Assembly (NCBI RefSeq): GCF_014203895.1
Contig: NZ_JACHJY010000010.1
Coordinates: 1 to 64,000 of the forward strand
Length of the DNA: 64,000 nucleotides
Source: Streptomyces nymphaeiformis
GTDB taxonomy: Bacteria; Actinomycetota; Actinomycetes; Streptomycetales; Streptomycetaceae
Reading direction: 5' to 3'
Both the position numbers and the translations under genes were made by a program. Shown one piece after another: positions 34,482-43,149 of this stretch (the first letter of the stretch is position 1; every line of letters starts with the position of its first letter). A model generated the notes under the pieces. It did not search any database. It worked only from the letters and a program-made list of their open reading frames with translations, and was not told the origin of the DNA.

Positions 34482-35171
34482 CTAGAACTCGCTCAGGGCC
34501 GAGGCGCGACGGGCGCGGATCAGGAAGTCCTGGATGCGGGGCTCGTCCGGGGCGGCGGGGAGCGGGGTCGTGTCGTGGGCCCGGTCGGCCTCCTCCTGGA
34601 GGCGGTCCATCCACGACTCGACCTCGGGCCACGTCACCTCGCCGCGCTTGACCGCGAGGAGGCGGTCCCGGTCCTCGCCGACGTCGATGCGGAGCTCGCC
34701 CGTGCGCAGCAGGTCGCGGCAGCTGGTCAGGAGACGCAGCAGGTGCATGGCGTGCTTCCAGCGCGGCCCGCCGTACTGGCGGACGTCCGCGTCGAGCTTG
34801 CGGCGCTGGCCCGCCGCGTACCGGACGAAGGTCTGGTGCGCCCGGCGGGACAGGAACGCGCCGCGCAGCGAGAGGAGCTCGCGGCCCCAGTCGTCGACGT
34901 GCTCGACCACGGGGGAGTGGAGGCACTCCAGGACGTTCGGGTTGTTGCGCAGGGCGAGCTCGCAGAAGCGTTCCAGCTCCCAGCTGAACTGCTCCTCGGC
35001 CGGACCCTCCACGTGCGCCGGGGGCTTGTCGAAGTGCCAGAAGAGGGGCGTCGGGGCCAGGTACACGCCCCGCACGTCCGTGTCGCTGTCCTCGGTCGCC
35101 AGACCGAAGGCACGCGAGCCCATCACGCAGGAGTAGATCGTGTGCTCGCGCACCAGCTCGTCCGGAGTCAT
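34482..35171 (-). CDS. RlaP-like predicted nucleotidyltransferase (pol-beta superfamily)
   Basis: 229 residues. CVMGSRAFGLATEDSDTDVRGVYLAP is the nucleotidyltransferase active site: GS followed by DxDxRG (the acidic pair D-S-D-T-D). The rest (FWHFDKPPAHVEG, EELRRFCELALRNNPNVLECL-like helices, RWKHAMHLLRLL) matches the proteins often annotated as nucleotidyltransferase domain-containing or RlaP, which have been linked in the literature to RNA repair. Donor and acceptor unknown. The ATG at 35171 is chosen; a TTG 14 codons upstream would overlap the Rieske gene. Same strand and 10 bases after the Rieske gene; tail-to-tail with the ADP-ribosylglycohydrolase. Confidence 0.85.
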   Translation of the reverse strand: MTPDELVREHTIYSCVMGSRAFGLATEDSDTDVRGVYLAPTPLFWHFDKPPAHVEGPAEEQFSWELERFCELALRNNPNVLECLHSPVVEHVDDWGRELLSLRGAFLSRRAHQTFVRYAAGQRRKLDADVRQYGGPRWKHAMHLLRLLTSCRDLLRTGELRIDVGEDRDRLLAVKRGEVTWPEVESWMDRLQEEADRAHDTTPLPAAPDEPRIQDFLIRARRASALSEF

Positions 35172-35181
35172 GCGGGGCAGA

Positions 35182-35625
35182 TTACGCGAGGGTGATCGTT
35201 TCTCCCGAGACAATGATCTGCTCGGCCGGCAGCGCCCGGGGCGCCGGTCCCGCCGCCACCGACCCGTCGGCGATGCGGTACTTGGAACCGTGGCAGGGGC
35301 AGTCGATCGTGCCGTCCGCGACCTTGTTCACCGTGCAGCCCTGATGGGTGCAGATCGCGGAGAACGCCTTGAACCTGCCCGCCGAGGGCTGGGTCACGAC
35401 CACCTTCTCCTTCGGGAAGACCAGGCCGCCGCCGACCGGGATCTGGGAGGTCCTGGCCAGGGGCGCGCCGCCGCTCGGCGCGGCCGTGGCCGTCGGGGGC
35501 GCTTCGGTGACGGCCGGCGCGCTCGTGCGCGTACCGCCCCCACCCCCGTGGTCCGAGCCGCAGCCCGTCGTCAGAGCCGCCGCGGCGAACAGGACGGTAC
35601 GGCGCGGGGCGGTGTGCGAGGTCAT
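35182..35625 (-). CDS. Rieske [2Fe-2S] lipoprotein
   Basis: 147 residues. N-terminus MTSHTAPRRTVLFAAAALTTGCGS has an Arg-Arg pair and a lipobox (LTTGC), so it is likely exported, possibly by Tat, and lipid-anchored. A Ser/Thr/Pro/Ala-rich linker follows. The cluster ligands are CTHQGC (Cys, His) and CPCHGS (Cys, His) spaced 15 residues apart, with GSKYRIADGSV closing the fold. Small Rieske lipoproteins of this sort are common in actinobacteria; the redox partner is not known. Divergent from chorismate mutase across 210 bases. Confidence 0.93.
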   Translation of the reverse strand: MTSHTAPRRTVLFAAAALTTGCGSDHGGGGGTRTSAPAVTEAPPTATAAPSGGAPLARTSQIPVGGGLVFPKEKVVVTQPSAGRFKAFSAICTHQGCTVNKVADGTIDCPCHGSKYRIADGSVAAGPAPRALPAEQIIVSGETITLA

Positions 35626-35835
35626 GCCGCCAGCCTGGCCGCGCACCAGCCGCCGGGTCCCGCAACACGCCCGCACCCGGTGCCCGGCTCCCTCGCACGG
35701 CCGTCCCGCCCGCCGCCTCCCCCCGAGTGGCGGAACATTTCCGCCCCGTCCGTCTCGGAGGGCGGGCGGCGCCGCGCGCCGGCCCCGCCGCTGACTAGGC
35801 TGAACGGAGCACTGACGCAGGCGAAGGAGCACGAC

Positions 35836-36204
35836 GTGGCGGTACGAGCGGTCCGAGGAGCCGTCCAGCTGGAACGGGACGAGGCCGGGCACATGCGCGA
35901 GCAGGTCGAGGAACTGCTCACCGCCGTCCTGGAACGCAACGGGCTCACCGCCGACGACCTCATCAGCATCTGGTTCACGGCCACGCCCGATCTGCACAGC
36001 GACTTCCCCGCCGCCGCGGCCCGGCACCTCGGGATCGGCATGGCTGACGTACCCCTGCTCTGCGCACAGGAACTCGACATCGAGGGCGCGATGCCGAGGG
36101 TCGTCCGGCTCCTCGCCCACGTCGAGACCGAACTGCCCAAGTCGTCGATCGCGCACGTCTACCTCGGTGCCGCGGCCGCCCTGCGCAAGGACATCGCCCA
36201 GTGA
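35836..36204 (+). CDS. aroH: chorismate mutase, AroH class
   Basis: 122 residues from GTG 35836 (AAGGAG at 35824-35829, six bases spacing). VRAVRGAVQLERDEAGHMREQVEELL, ADDLISIWFTATPDLHSDFPA and VPLLCAQELDIEGAMPRVVR are the trimeric AroH fold with the active-site Arg and Glu (RGAV, E of CAQEL). It converts chorismate to prephenate. TAGGCT at 35796-35801 may be the -10. Its TGA overlaps the tyrA GTG, so the two steps toward tyrosine are coupled. A longer open frame upstream is spurious. Confidence 0.93.
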   Translation: MAVRAVRGAVQLERDEAGHMREQVEELLTAVLERNGLTADDLISIWFTATPDLHSDFPAAAARHLGIGMADVPLLCAQELDIEGAMPRVVRLLAHVETELPKSSIAHVYLGAAAALRKDIAQ

Positions 36205-37289
36205 GAACAGCGCTCGTCATCGGAACCGGCCTGATCGGCACCTCCGCCGCCCTCACCCTCGCGGGCCGCGGCGTCACCGTCCACCTGCGCGACCACGACC
36301 CGGCCCGGGCCCGCACGGCCGCCGCGCTCGGCGCGGGCACCGACGAGGCGCCCGAGGGCCCCGTGGACCTCGCGATCGTCGCCGTACCCCCGGCGCACGT
36401 CGCCACCACCCTCGCCGAGGCCATGAAGGCCGGCGTGGCCCGCGGCTACCTCGACGTGGCGAGCGTCAAGGGCGGACCGAAGCGGGAGCTGGAGGCCCTC
36501 GGCCTCGACCTCACCGCGTACATCGGCAGCCACCCCATGTCCGGCAAGGAGCGCTCCGGGCCGCTCGCCGCCACCGCCGACCTCTTCGAGGGCCGGCCCT
36601 GGGTCCTCACCCCGACCCGGGACACCGACACCGAGGTCCTCAACCTCGCCCTGGAGCTCGTCGCCCTCTGCCGGGCCGTCCCCGTCGTCATGGACGCCGA
36701 CGCCCACGACCGGGCCGTCGCCCTCGTCTCCCACACCCCGCAGCTGGTGTCCTCGATGGTCGCCGCGCGCCTGGAGGAGGCCGAGGAGTCCGCCGTACGC
36801 CTCTGCGGGCAGGGCATCCGCGACGTCACCCGGATCGCGGCGTCCGACCCGCGCATGTGGGTCGAGATCCTGTCCGCCAACCCCGGGCCGGTCGCGGACG
36901 TCCTCTCCGGCGTCGCCGCGGACCTCGACGAGACGGTCCGCGCGCTGCGGGCCCTGCAGTCCGCCTCCGAGGACGAGCGCCGCGACGGCGCCACGGGCGT
37001 CGAGGACGTCCTGCGGCGCGGCAACGCGGGTCGCGCGCGCGTCCCCGGCAAGCACGGTGCAGCCCCCACGGCCTATGAGACCGTCGCCGTCCTCATCAGC
37101 GACCAGCCGGGCGAGCTCGCCCGCATCTTCGCCGACGCGGGCCGGGCGGGCGTCAACATCGAGGACGTCCGCATCGAACACGCGACGGGCCAGCAGGCGG
37201 GTCTGGTCCAGCTGATGGTCGAGCCGTCGGCGGCGGGGGCCCTGGGCACGGCCCTCCAGGAACGCGGCTGGTCCCTGCGCACGAGCTGA
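36201..37289 (+). CDS. tyrA: prephenate dehydrogenase with C-terminal ACT domain
   Basis: 362 residues. NAD(P)-binding ALVIGTGLIGTS (residues 4-14), YIGSHPMSGKERSGP (catalytic His region), VSHTPQLVSSMVAA (second His) and ASDPRMWVEILSANP define TyrA. The last ~75 residues, ETVAVLISDQPGELARIFAD..GVNIEDVRIE, are an ACT domain, which usually gives feedback control by tyrosine. It oxidises prephenate to 4-hydroxyphenylpyruvate. GTG start overlaps the chorismate mutase stop. Confidence 0.94.
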   Translation: MRTALVIGTGLIGTSAALTLAGRGVTVHLRDHDPARARTAAALGAGTDEAPEGPVDLAIVAVPPAHVATTLAEAMKAGVARGYLDVASVKGGPKRELEALGLDLTAYIGSHPMSGKERSGPLAATADLFEGRPWVLTPTRDTDTEVLNLALELVALCRAVPVVMDADAHDRAVALVSHTPQLVSSMVAARLEEAEESAVRLCGQGIRDVTRIAASDPRMWVEILSANPGPVADVLSGVAADLDETVRALRALQSASEDERRDGATGVEDVLRRGNAGRARVPGKHGAAPTAYETVAVLISDQPGELARIFADAGRAGVNIEDVRIEHATGQQAGLVQLMVEPSAAGALGTALQERGWSLRTS

Positions 37290-37438
37290 CGCCCACGGGC
37301 GCCGCCCGCAGTCGTGGCGGCGCCCCGCAGGTGTGCCCGTACGGGCTGGGCCGAACGGGGGTCGGGGACTCGGTAACCTTGTGGGGGTCCCCGCACACCG
37401 CCGGGCCTACCGCTCACCCCCAGGAAGGTGTTCCCACC

Positions 37439-38113
37439 GTGGAATCCGTGATCGTCGCCATCGACGGGCCCTCCGGCACGGGCAAGTCCAGCACCTCGAA
37501 GGCGGTCGCCGCCAAGCTGGGGCTGAGCTACCTGGACACCGGCGCCCAGTACCGGGCGATCACCTGGTGGATGATCAGCAACGGTGTGGACGTCACCGAC
37601 GCCGAGGCCGTCGCCAACGCGGCGTCCAAGCCGGTCATCGTCTCCGGCACCGACCCGGCCCGGCCGACGATCACCGTCGACGGCGCCGACGCCTCCGGTC
37701 CCATCCGGACCGAGGAGGTCACCTCCAAGGTCAGCGCCGTCAGCGCCGTCCCCGAGGTGCGGAGCCTGATCACGGAGCTCCAGCGGTCCATCGCCAAGGG
37801 CGCCGAGAACGGCATCGTCGTCGAGGGCCGGGACATCGGCACCACCGTCCTGCCCGACGCCGACCTGAAGATCTTCCTCACCGCCTCGCCCGAGGCCCGC
37901 GCCGCCCGCCGCTCCGGCGAGCTCAAGGGCGTCGACGTGCACGCCACGAAGGAAGCCCTGATCAAGCGGGACGCGGCCGACTCCAGCCGCAAGACCTCCC
38001 CGCTCGCCAAGGCCGACGACGCCGTCGAGGTCGACACCACCGAGCTGACCCTGGACCAGGTCATCGAGTGCGTCGTCACCCTGGTGGACGAGAAGCGGAC
38101 GGCCGCCAAGTGA
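37439..38113 (+). CDS. cmk: cytidylate kinase
   Basis: 224 residues from GTG 37439 with AGGAAGG ten bases upstream. VIVAIDGPSGTGKSSTS contains the P-loop (G10-S18); LSYLDTGAQYRAITWW and VVEGRDIGTTVLPDADLKIFL are CMP-kinase signatures. It phosphorylates CMP/dCMP. TAACCT at 37372-37377 could be a promoter -10. The stop overlaps the acyltransferase start. The order tyrA-cmk-plsC-der is typical for actinobacteria. Confidence 0.94.
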   Translation: MESVIVAIDGPSGTGKSSTSKAVAAKLGLSYLDTGAQYRAITWWMISNGVDVTDAEAVANAASKPVIVSGTDPARPTITVDGADASGPIRTEEVTSKVSAVSAVPEVRSLITELQRSIAKGAENGIVVEGRDIGTTVLPDADLKIFLTASPEARAARRSGELKGVDVHATKEALIKRDAADSSRKTSPLAKADDAVEVDTTELTLDQVIECVVTLVDEKRTAAK

Positions 38114-38754
38114 CCCTGCCCTCCGAGAAGGGCGCCGCCGTCGGCCGCCGCATCGGCATCGGGCTGATGTACGGCTTCTGGAAGCCGCGCGTCCTCGGCG
38201 CCTGGCGGGTGCCGGCCTCCGGCCCCGTCATCCTCGCCGTCAACCACGCGCACAACATCGACGGCCCCATGCTCATGGGCACCGCCCCGCGTCCCGTGCA
38301 CTTCCTCATCAAGAAGGAGGCGTTCGTCGGACCGCTCGGCAGCTTCCTGGAGGGCATCGGGCAGGTCAAGGTGGACCGGGAGAGCACCGACCGCAACGCG
38401 ATAGGCAACGCCCTGGGCATCCTGGAGCAGGGCGGCGTCCTCGGGATCTTCCCCGAGGGCACCCGCGGTGACGGCGACTTCGCCTCGCTCCGCGCGGGCC
38501 TGGCGTACTTCGCCGTCCGCAGCGGCGCGCCGATCGTCCCGGTCGCCGTCCTGGGAAGCACCGAGCGCCGCGGACGGTTGGTCAAGGCACTGCCTCCGCT
38601 GCGCGGCCGCGTCGACGTCGTCTTCGGCGACGCCTTCGAGGCGGGCGACGGTTCCGGCCGCCGCACCCGCAAGGCCCTCGACGAGGCCACCGTACGGATC
38701 CAGGGTCAACTCACCGCCCACCTGGAAAACGCCAGGCGCCTCACCGGGCGCTGA
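38110..38754 (+). CDS. 1-acyl-glycerol-3-phosphate acyltransferase-like protein (PlsC family)
   Basis: 214 residues. The catalytic NHAHNIDGPML (HX4D) and FPEGTRGDGDFASLRAGLAYFAVRSGAPIVPVAV (glycerol-3-phosphate binding EGTR and the PVAV strand) are the PlsC signatures. It would acylate lysophosphatidate at the membrane. GTG start overlaps cmk by four bases. In this frame an open reading continues upstream through cmk and is not real. Confidence 0.9.
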   Translation: MTLPSEKGAAVGRRIGIGLMYGFWKPRVLGAWRVPASGPVILAVNHAHNIDGPMLMGTAPRPVHFLIKKEAFVGPLGSFLEGIGQVKVDRESTDRNAIGNALGILEQGGVLGIFPEGTRGDGDFASLRAGLAYFAVRSGAPIVPVAVLGSTERRGRLVKALPPLRGRVDVVFGDAFEAGDGSGRRTRKALDEATVRIQGQLTAHLENARRLTGR

Positions 38755-38831
38755 GCGACACTCTCAGTAGTGGCCCCCACGGCTCCGGCCGTCCGGGACC
38801 ACCGACCACGAATGATCAAGGAACGGACTTC

Positions 38832-40280
38832 ATGAACGACCAGCACGACCACGGGGCACTTGGCGACGCCGAGTACGCGGAGTTCATGGAGCTCGCCGCG
38901 GAAGAGGGCTTCGACGTCGAGGACGTCGAGGGCGCGATCGAGGAGGCCGGCCACGGCCCGCTCCCCGTCCTCGCCGTCGTCGGCCGCCCGAACGTCGGCA
39001 AGTCGACCCTGGTGAACCGCATCATCGGCCGCCGCGAGGCCGTCGTCGAGGACAAGCCGGGCGTCACCCGCGACCGCGTCACCTACGAGGCCGAGTGGGC
39101 CGGCCGCCGCTTCAAGGTCGTCGACACCGGCGGCTGGGAGCAGGACGTCCTCGGCATCGACGCCTCCGTCGCCGCCCAGGCCGAGTACGCCATCGAGGCC
39201 GCCGACGCCTGCCTCTTCGTCGTGGACGCCACCGTGGGCGCCACCGACACCGACGAGGCCGTCGTCAAGCTCCTCCGCCGCGCCGGGAAGCCGGTCGTCC
39301 TCGCCGCGAACAAGGTCGACGGCCAGTCCGGCGAGGCCGACGCGGCCATGCTGTGGTCCCTGGGCCTCGGCGAGCCGTTCCCCGTCTCCTCGCTGCACGG
39401 CCGCGGCACCGGCGACCTCCTCGACGAGGTCCTGAAGAAGCTGCCCGAGGCCCCCGAGCAGCGCTTCGGCAACGCGGTCGGCGGCCCGCGCCGCATCGCC
39501 CTCATCGGCCGCCCGAACGTCGGCAAGTCCTCCCTGCTCAACAAGGTGGCGGGCGAGGACCGGGTCGTCGTCAACGAGCTGGCCGGCACCACCCGCGACC
39601 CGGTCGACGAGCTCATCGAGCTCGGCGGCGTGACGTGGAAGTTCGTCGACACCGCCGGCATCCGCAAGAAGGTCCACCTCCAGGCGGGCGCGGACTACTA
39701 CGCCTCCCTGCGGACCGCCGCCGCCATCGAGAAGGCGGAGGTGGCCGTCATCCTCATCGACACCACCGACAACATCTCGGTCCAGGACCAGCGCATCATC
39801 ACGATGGCGGTCGAGTCGGGCCGCGCCATCGTCATCGCCTACAACAAGTGGGACGAGCTCGACGAGGAGCGCCGCTACTACCTCGAGCGCGAGATCGAGA
39901 CCGAGATGCAGCAGGTCGCCTGGGCGCCCCGCGTCAACGTCTCCGCCCTGACCGGCCGCCACATGGAGAAGCTGGTCCCGGCCATCGAGACCGCCCTCGC
40001 CGGCTGGGAGACCCGCGTCCCCACCGGTCGGCTCAACGCCTTCCTGGGTGAGATCGTCGCCTCCCACCCGCACCCGGTCCGCGGCGGCAAGCAGCCCCGC
40101 ATCCTCTTCGGCACGCAGGCCGGCACCAAGCCGCCGCGCTTCGTGCTCTTCGCCTCCGGCTTCCTGGAGGCCGGCTACCGCCGCTTCATCGAGCGCCGGC
40201 TGCGCGAGGAGTTCGGCTTCGAGGGCACCCCGATCCACATCTCGGTCCGGGTGCGCGAGAAGCGCGGCCGCAAGAAGTGA
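38832..40280 (+). CDS. der: ribosome-associated GTPase Der (EngA)
   Basis: 482 residues. Two Era-like G domains in tandem: GRPNVGKST at 51-59 with DTGGWEQD and NKVDG, and a second GRPNVGKSS near 226 with DTAGIRKK and NKWDE; a KH-like C-terminal domain ends LREEFGFEGTPIHISVRVREK..GRKK. Der is needed for 50S ribosome assembly. The first ~45 residues are an acidic extension usual in actinobacteria. AAGGA lies ten bases before the ATG. Ends at a 26-bp hairpin. Confidence 0.96.
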   Translation: MNDQHDHGALGDAEYAEFMELAAEEGFDVEDVEGAIEEAGHGPLPVLAVVGRPNVGKSTLVNRIIGRREAVVEDKPGVTRDRVTYEAEWAGRRFKVVDTGGWEQDVLGIDASVAAQAEYAIEAADACLFVVDATVGATDTDEAVVKLLRRAGKPVVLAANKVDGQSGEADAAMLWSLGLGEPFPVSSLHGRGTGDLLDEVLKKLPEAPEQRFGNAVGGPRRIALIGRPNVGKSSLLNKVAGEDRVVVNELAGTTRDPVDELIELGGVTWKFVDTAGIRKKVHLQAGADYYASLRTAAAIEKAEVAVILIDTTDNISVQDQRIITMAVESGRAIVIAYNKWDELDEERRYYLEREIETEMQQVAWAPRVNVSALTGRHMEKLVPAIETALAGWETRVPTGRLNAFLGEIVASHPHPVRGGKQPRILFGTQAGTKPPRFVLFASGFLEAGYRRFIERRLREEFGFEGTPIHISVRVREKRGRKK

Positions 40281-40293
40281 CGGCGGGGAAGTG

Positions 40294-40347
40294 ACGTACG
40301 GCTGAGGGCCGGGGCTCGATGTCGAGCCCCGGCCCTCAGCCGTACGT
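40294..40347. terminator. very long perfect hairpin, bidirectional terminator
   Basis: Bases 40294-40319 pair perfectly with 40322-40347 (26 bp, 2-base centre). It lies between the converging der and a conserved hypothetical gene, two bases from the latter's stop codon. Confidence 0.92.
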
Positions 40348-40348
40348 C

Positions 40349-40816
40349 CTAGAGACCTCTGCGGGGCCCCGGTGGCAGCGCCGGCTGCGTGGGGTGCTGC
40401 TGCTGTCCCGTCCACACCGTCGGGTGCGGCGCCGCGTGCCGGTGCATCTGCCGGTGGACGCCCGTGCTCAGGACCGTGCCGAAGGCCCGGAAGCCCAGCT
40501 CCTCCTCGCCGCTGCGGTCGCCCGGCAACGTACGGAACGACCTGCGGTACTCCGAGTACAGGGCGTCGTAGATCGGCGTGGGCGAAGGGCCCGCCGTGAC
40601 GTCCCGCGCGGGGCGCATCGCGGGGATCGGGCTCGGATACGGCTGGGTGAAGGGGTCGTATGGGTGCACATAGGTGCCAACGACACCGCCGCCCGTCGGA
40701 TGCGGGCGGCTCTCCGAAAGGGGAGCGCCCCGGGGTCGCGGCACGGTCGGATACCCCGGTCCCGCCTCCGACCCGGGGAGCCTCGCCCGCCCTATGCCGG
40801 GCCGGCCGTCCTCCAT
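40349..40816 (-). CDS. conserved hypothetical protein (YDALYSEYRRSFRTLPGDRSG motif family)
   Basis: 155 residues if started at ATG 40816, which overlaps the upstream stop as TGATG. The first ~45 residues are Pro/Arg/Gly-rich; GTYVHPYDPFTQPYPSPIP follows, then the best-looking conserved part PIYDALYSEYRRSFRTLPGDRS and EEELGFRAFGTV; the C-terminus is His/Gln/Pro-rich. No known domain. From memory, short proteins with this central motif recur in Streptomyces beside the gene at 40816-41598. A start further inside cannot be excluded. Confidence 0.7.
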   Translation of the reverse strand: MEDGRPGIGRARLPGSEAGPGYPTVPRPRGAPLSESRPHPTGGGVVGTYVHPYDPFTQPYPSPIPAMRPARDVTAGPSPTPIYDALYSEYRRSFRTLPGDRSGEEELGFRAFGTVLSTGVHRQMHRHAAPHPTVWTGQQQHPTQPALPPGPRRGL

Positions 40817-41598
40817 CAGGTCCCGGCCAGCGGCATGGCGGCGGCCACCAGGCGGCCGTTCGCGGCGGCCTTCTCCAGGGCGTCGCGCAGCAGGTCCTCG
40901 CGCGGCTGCTGGCCGATCGAGCCCACCGGGGCGGCGAAGACCAGGACCGTGTGCGACTTGTTGGCCGCCGCGCGCCAGCCCTCGGTGACCTGGAGCGGCT
41001 GGTGCGCCTGCCACCAGGCGGCCTGACCGGCACCGCCCTGACCCGGCTGGAGCACGGAGTGCAGCTGACCCATCGCGACCAGGACCGACCAGCCCGGCAG
41101 CACCGCCGGCTTCTCGCCCAGGTCCATGACCTGCTGGAAGCCCTGCTCGGCCAGGAGCGGCAGGAACTCGTCGACGAGGCCGTCCGACCCCGGACGGGCC
41201 ACCGGCGCGGTGGGCTCCACGACCAGCGCCGGGTGCAGCTCGCCGTCGATCAGGACGAGCCCGCTGGTGACGCCGAGCACGGCCTGCTCGGGGTGGGCGG
41301 CCGTGAGCGCGTCGGCGGCGTCTGCGGCGGTGATGGAGGCGACGGCGCCCTGGAGCTGGTCCTCGGAGACCCGGACCACCTGCGACGGGATGCAGCTGGC
41401 GTGGGCGAACGCGAGGACCGCGGTCTCCTCGCCGACGAACAGCACCGTGGAGGTGCGCTCCTGCTCGGAGTCGCCCGGCGTGCGGCAGGAGGTGCAGTCG
41501 TAGCTGCCCGGGGCGTTGTCGCCGGCGAGCAGCCGGGCGGCTTCTTCGTCGCCGATCTCGGCGCGTACGTCCTCGCTGACGTCGAGCATGCGCGGCAC
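40816..41598 (-). CDS. conserved hypothetical protein with Cys motif
   Basis: 260 residues. GTG at 41598 is supported by GGGAG five bases upstream; an ATG three codons later is the alternative. SYDCTSCRTPG and a later ASCIPS give three cysteines that could bind metal. The rest alternates strands and helices (VLIDGELHPALVVEPTAP, LPLLAEQGFQQVMDLGE, LPGWSVLVAMGQLHSVLQPG, SHTVLVFAAPVGSIG) without a recognised family. First of a two-gene unit with the gene at 40349, to which it is coupled by TGATG. Function unknown. Confidence 0.8.
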   Translation of the reverse strand: MPRMLDVSEDVRAEIGDEEAARLLAGDNAPGSYDCTSCRTPGDSEQERTSTVLFVGEETAVLAFAHASCIPSQVVRVSEDQLQGAVASITAADAADALTAAHPEQAVLGVTSGLVLIDGELHPALVVEPTAPVARPGSDGLVDEFLPLLAEQGFQQVMDLGEKPAVLPGWSVLVAMGQLHSVLQPGQGGAGQAAWWQAHQPLQVTEGWRAAANKSHTVLVFAAPVGSIGQQPREDLLRDALEKAAANGRLVAAAMPLAGT

Positions 41599-41844
41599 GG
41601 GGGCTCCCTGGACTCGGTACGGGGGGACGCCGGGCCGTTCCCGGGCGTCTCATGCCGAGTTCAACGGGCCAGACTCGGCCGGGGTCACGCGCGGAAGAGG
41701 GGCAACTTGCCAGCGGCTCGTGCGGCCGGGGGCCTCCGTGGACGTACGGGGAGGTCCGGGGCCGTGCCTCCGACCGGGTGGGGTGTGAACACTGTTCCGC
41801 GCGGCACGGGCCGGGGGTGCCGGGGCGCTGCCTAGCCTTCCCCG

Positions 41845-42489
41845 ATGTCGAAGATCCGATTGTGGACGGCCGGTTCCCTCGTGGCGGCGTCCGCGGCCGT
41901 GCTCCTGACCCTGACCCTGGCCCCGGCGCCCGCGCAGGCCCGGGACGTGCCCGGGACCGTCGAGGAGCTCGTCGCCGGGGTGCGGGACGTGCCGGACGCG
42001 GCGCGGGAGGCCTCCGCCGCGCTCCTGGGCGTGTCGGACGCGCTCCGGGAGGCCGCCTCCGTGCCCGCGTACGCCTGCGCGCGGGACCAGTGGCCGTGGG
42101 GGTGCGTCGCCGACTGCGAGAGCACCGGACGCTGGCACCTCAACACCGGCAACGGCTTCTACGGCGGACTCCAGTTCTGGCACCCCACCTGGGTCGAGCA
42201 CGGCGGCCTCGCGTACGCCCGGCGCGCCGACCTGGCGACCCGGCAGCAGCAGATCACCGTCGCGGAGGAGGTGCTGCGCACCCAGGGATGGGGGGCCTGG
42301 CCCGTCTGCTCCAAGCGGTACGGCCTGTACGGGCGCGTCCACACCGTCCAGGCCGGCGACACGCTCGCCTCGATCGCCCGCCGCTTCGGGATCAAGGGCG
42401 GCTGGACGGCGCTGTACGCGGCGAACCGCAGCCTCATCGGGCCCGACCCGAACCGGATCGTCGTCGGCACCATGCTGCGGATCGGCTAG
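41845..42489 (+). CDS. secreted Rpf-like transglycosylase with LysM domain
   Basis: 214 residues. Signal peptide (KIRLWTAGSLVAASAAVLLT..APAQA) cut near residue 32. A short helical spacer precedes the Rpf-like domain: CARDQWPWGCVADCESTGRW, then HLNTGNGFYGGLQFWHPTW with catalytic Glu in CESTG; four Cys could form disulfides. A C-terminal LysM (HTVQAGDTLASIARRFG) binds peptidoglycan. Such resuscitation-promoting factors cleave cell wall during germination and growth. There is no Shine-Dalgarno; TAGCCT (41833-41838) ends six bases before the ATG, so the mRNA is probably leaderless. Unlike some Streptomyces rpf genes there is no room for a long riboswitch leader. Confidence 0.9.
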   Translation: MSKIRLWTAGSLVAASAAVLLTLTLAPAPAQARDVPGTVEELVAGVRDVPDAAREASAALLGVSDALREAASVPAYACARDQWPWGCVADCESTGRWHLNTGNGFYGGLQFWHPTWVEHGGLAYARRADLATRQQQITVAEEVLRTQGWGAWPVCSKRYGLYGRVHTVQAGDTLASIARRFGIKGGWTALYAANRSLIGPDPNRIVVGTMLRIG

Positions 42490-42492
42490 GGG

Positions 42493-43149
42493 TCAGCGGT
42501 ACTCGGCCGGCTCCCCGCTCGACGCCCGGGAGCCGCGCCGCAGCTCGTGCACGACCGAGCCGGGCGGCAGCCCGTCCGGTACGCGCTGCTCGGCCAGGAC
42601 CACGGCCGCCCCGCCGTCCACGGCGAGCTCCACGAGCATCCGGTACGTACGGACCGCGACCGGCGGGGCCATGCCGAGCGACGGCTCGTCGACGAGCACC
42701 ACGCGCGCGCGTGGTGCCAGGAACGCGCGGGACAGCGCCAGCATCCGGCGCTCCCCGCCGGACAGCGTCCCCGCCGTGCGGGACAGGAGGGGGACGAGTT
42801 CCGGGTACGGGGCGGTGGCGTCGCTCCGGGCCCGGCTCTCCGCGAGGGCGAGGTTCTCGGCGACGGTGAGGCCCGCGTACACGGCCCTCAGATCCGGTAC
42901 GAAGCACAGCCCCCGGCGCGCCCGTACGTGCGCCGGGAGACGGGTCACGTCCGCCCCGCGCCACTCCACCCGGCCCGCCGAGAGGCCCACCGTCCCGGCC
43001 AGGGCCCGCAGGGCGGTCGTACGGCCCGCGCCGTTGCGGCCCAGGAGAACCGTCACCGTCCCCGCCGGCACGGGCAGGTCCAGACCGTGCAGGGCCTCCA
43101 GGGGGCCGTAGCGGACCCGGGCCGCGCGCAGGGCGATCTCGACGGTCAC
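42493..43149 (-). CDS. branched-chain-type ABC ATPase, LivF-like
   Basis: 218 residues. Walker A reads GRNGAGRTT (37-45) with Arg at 43 where Lys is normal; signature LSGGERRMLALSRAFLA and Walker B VVLVDEPSLGMAP are typical of LivF. Somewhat shorter than the usual ~235. It pairs with the fused LivHMG protein upstream, whose stop it overlaps (GTGA). Arg in place of the P-loop Lys normally cuts ATP hydrolysis in ABC proteins, so this half may be structural or weak; the other ATPase has a normal Lys. Confidence 0.88.
   Translation of the reverse strand: MTVEIALRAARVRYGPLEALHGLDLPVPAGTVTVLLGRNGAGRTTALRALAGTVGLSAGRVEWRGADVTRLPAHVRARRGLCFVPDLRAVYAGLTVAENLALAESRARSDATAPYPELVPLLSRTAGTLSGGERRMLALSRAFLAPRARVVLVDEPSLGMAPPVAVRTYRMLVELAVDGGAAVVLAEQRVPDGLPPGSVVHELRRGSRASSGEPAEYR

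Noticed and set aside
41599..41844. c-di-AMP riboswitch ahead of the Rpf-like gene
   Set aside because: A TAGCCT box six bases before the ATG suggests a leaderless mRNA, and I saw none of the conserved riboswitch motifs.
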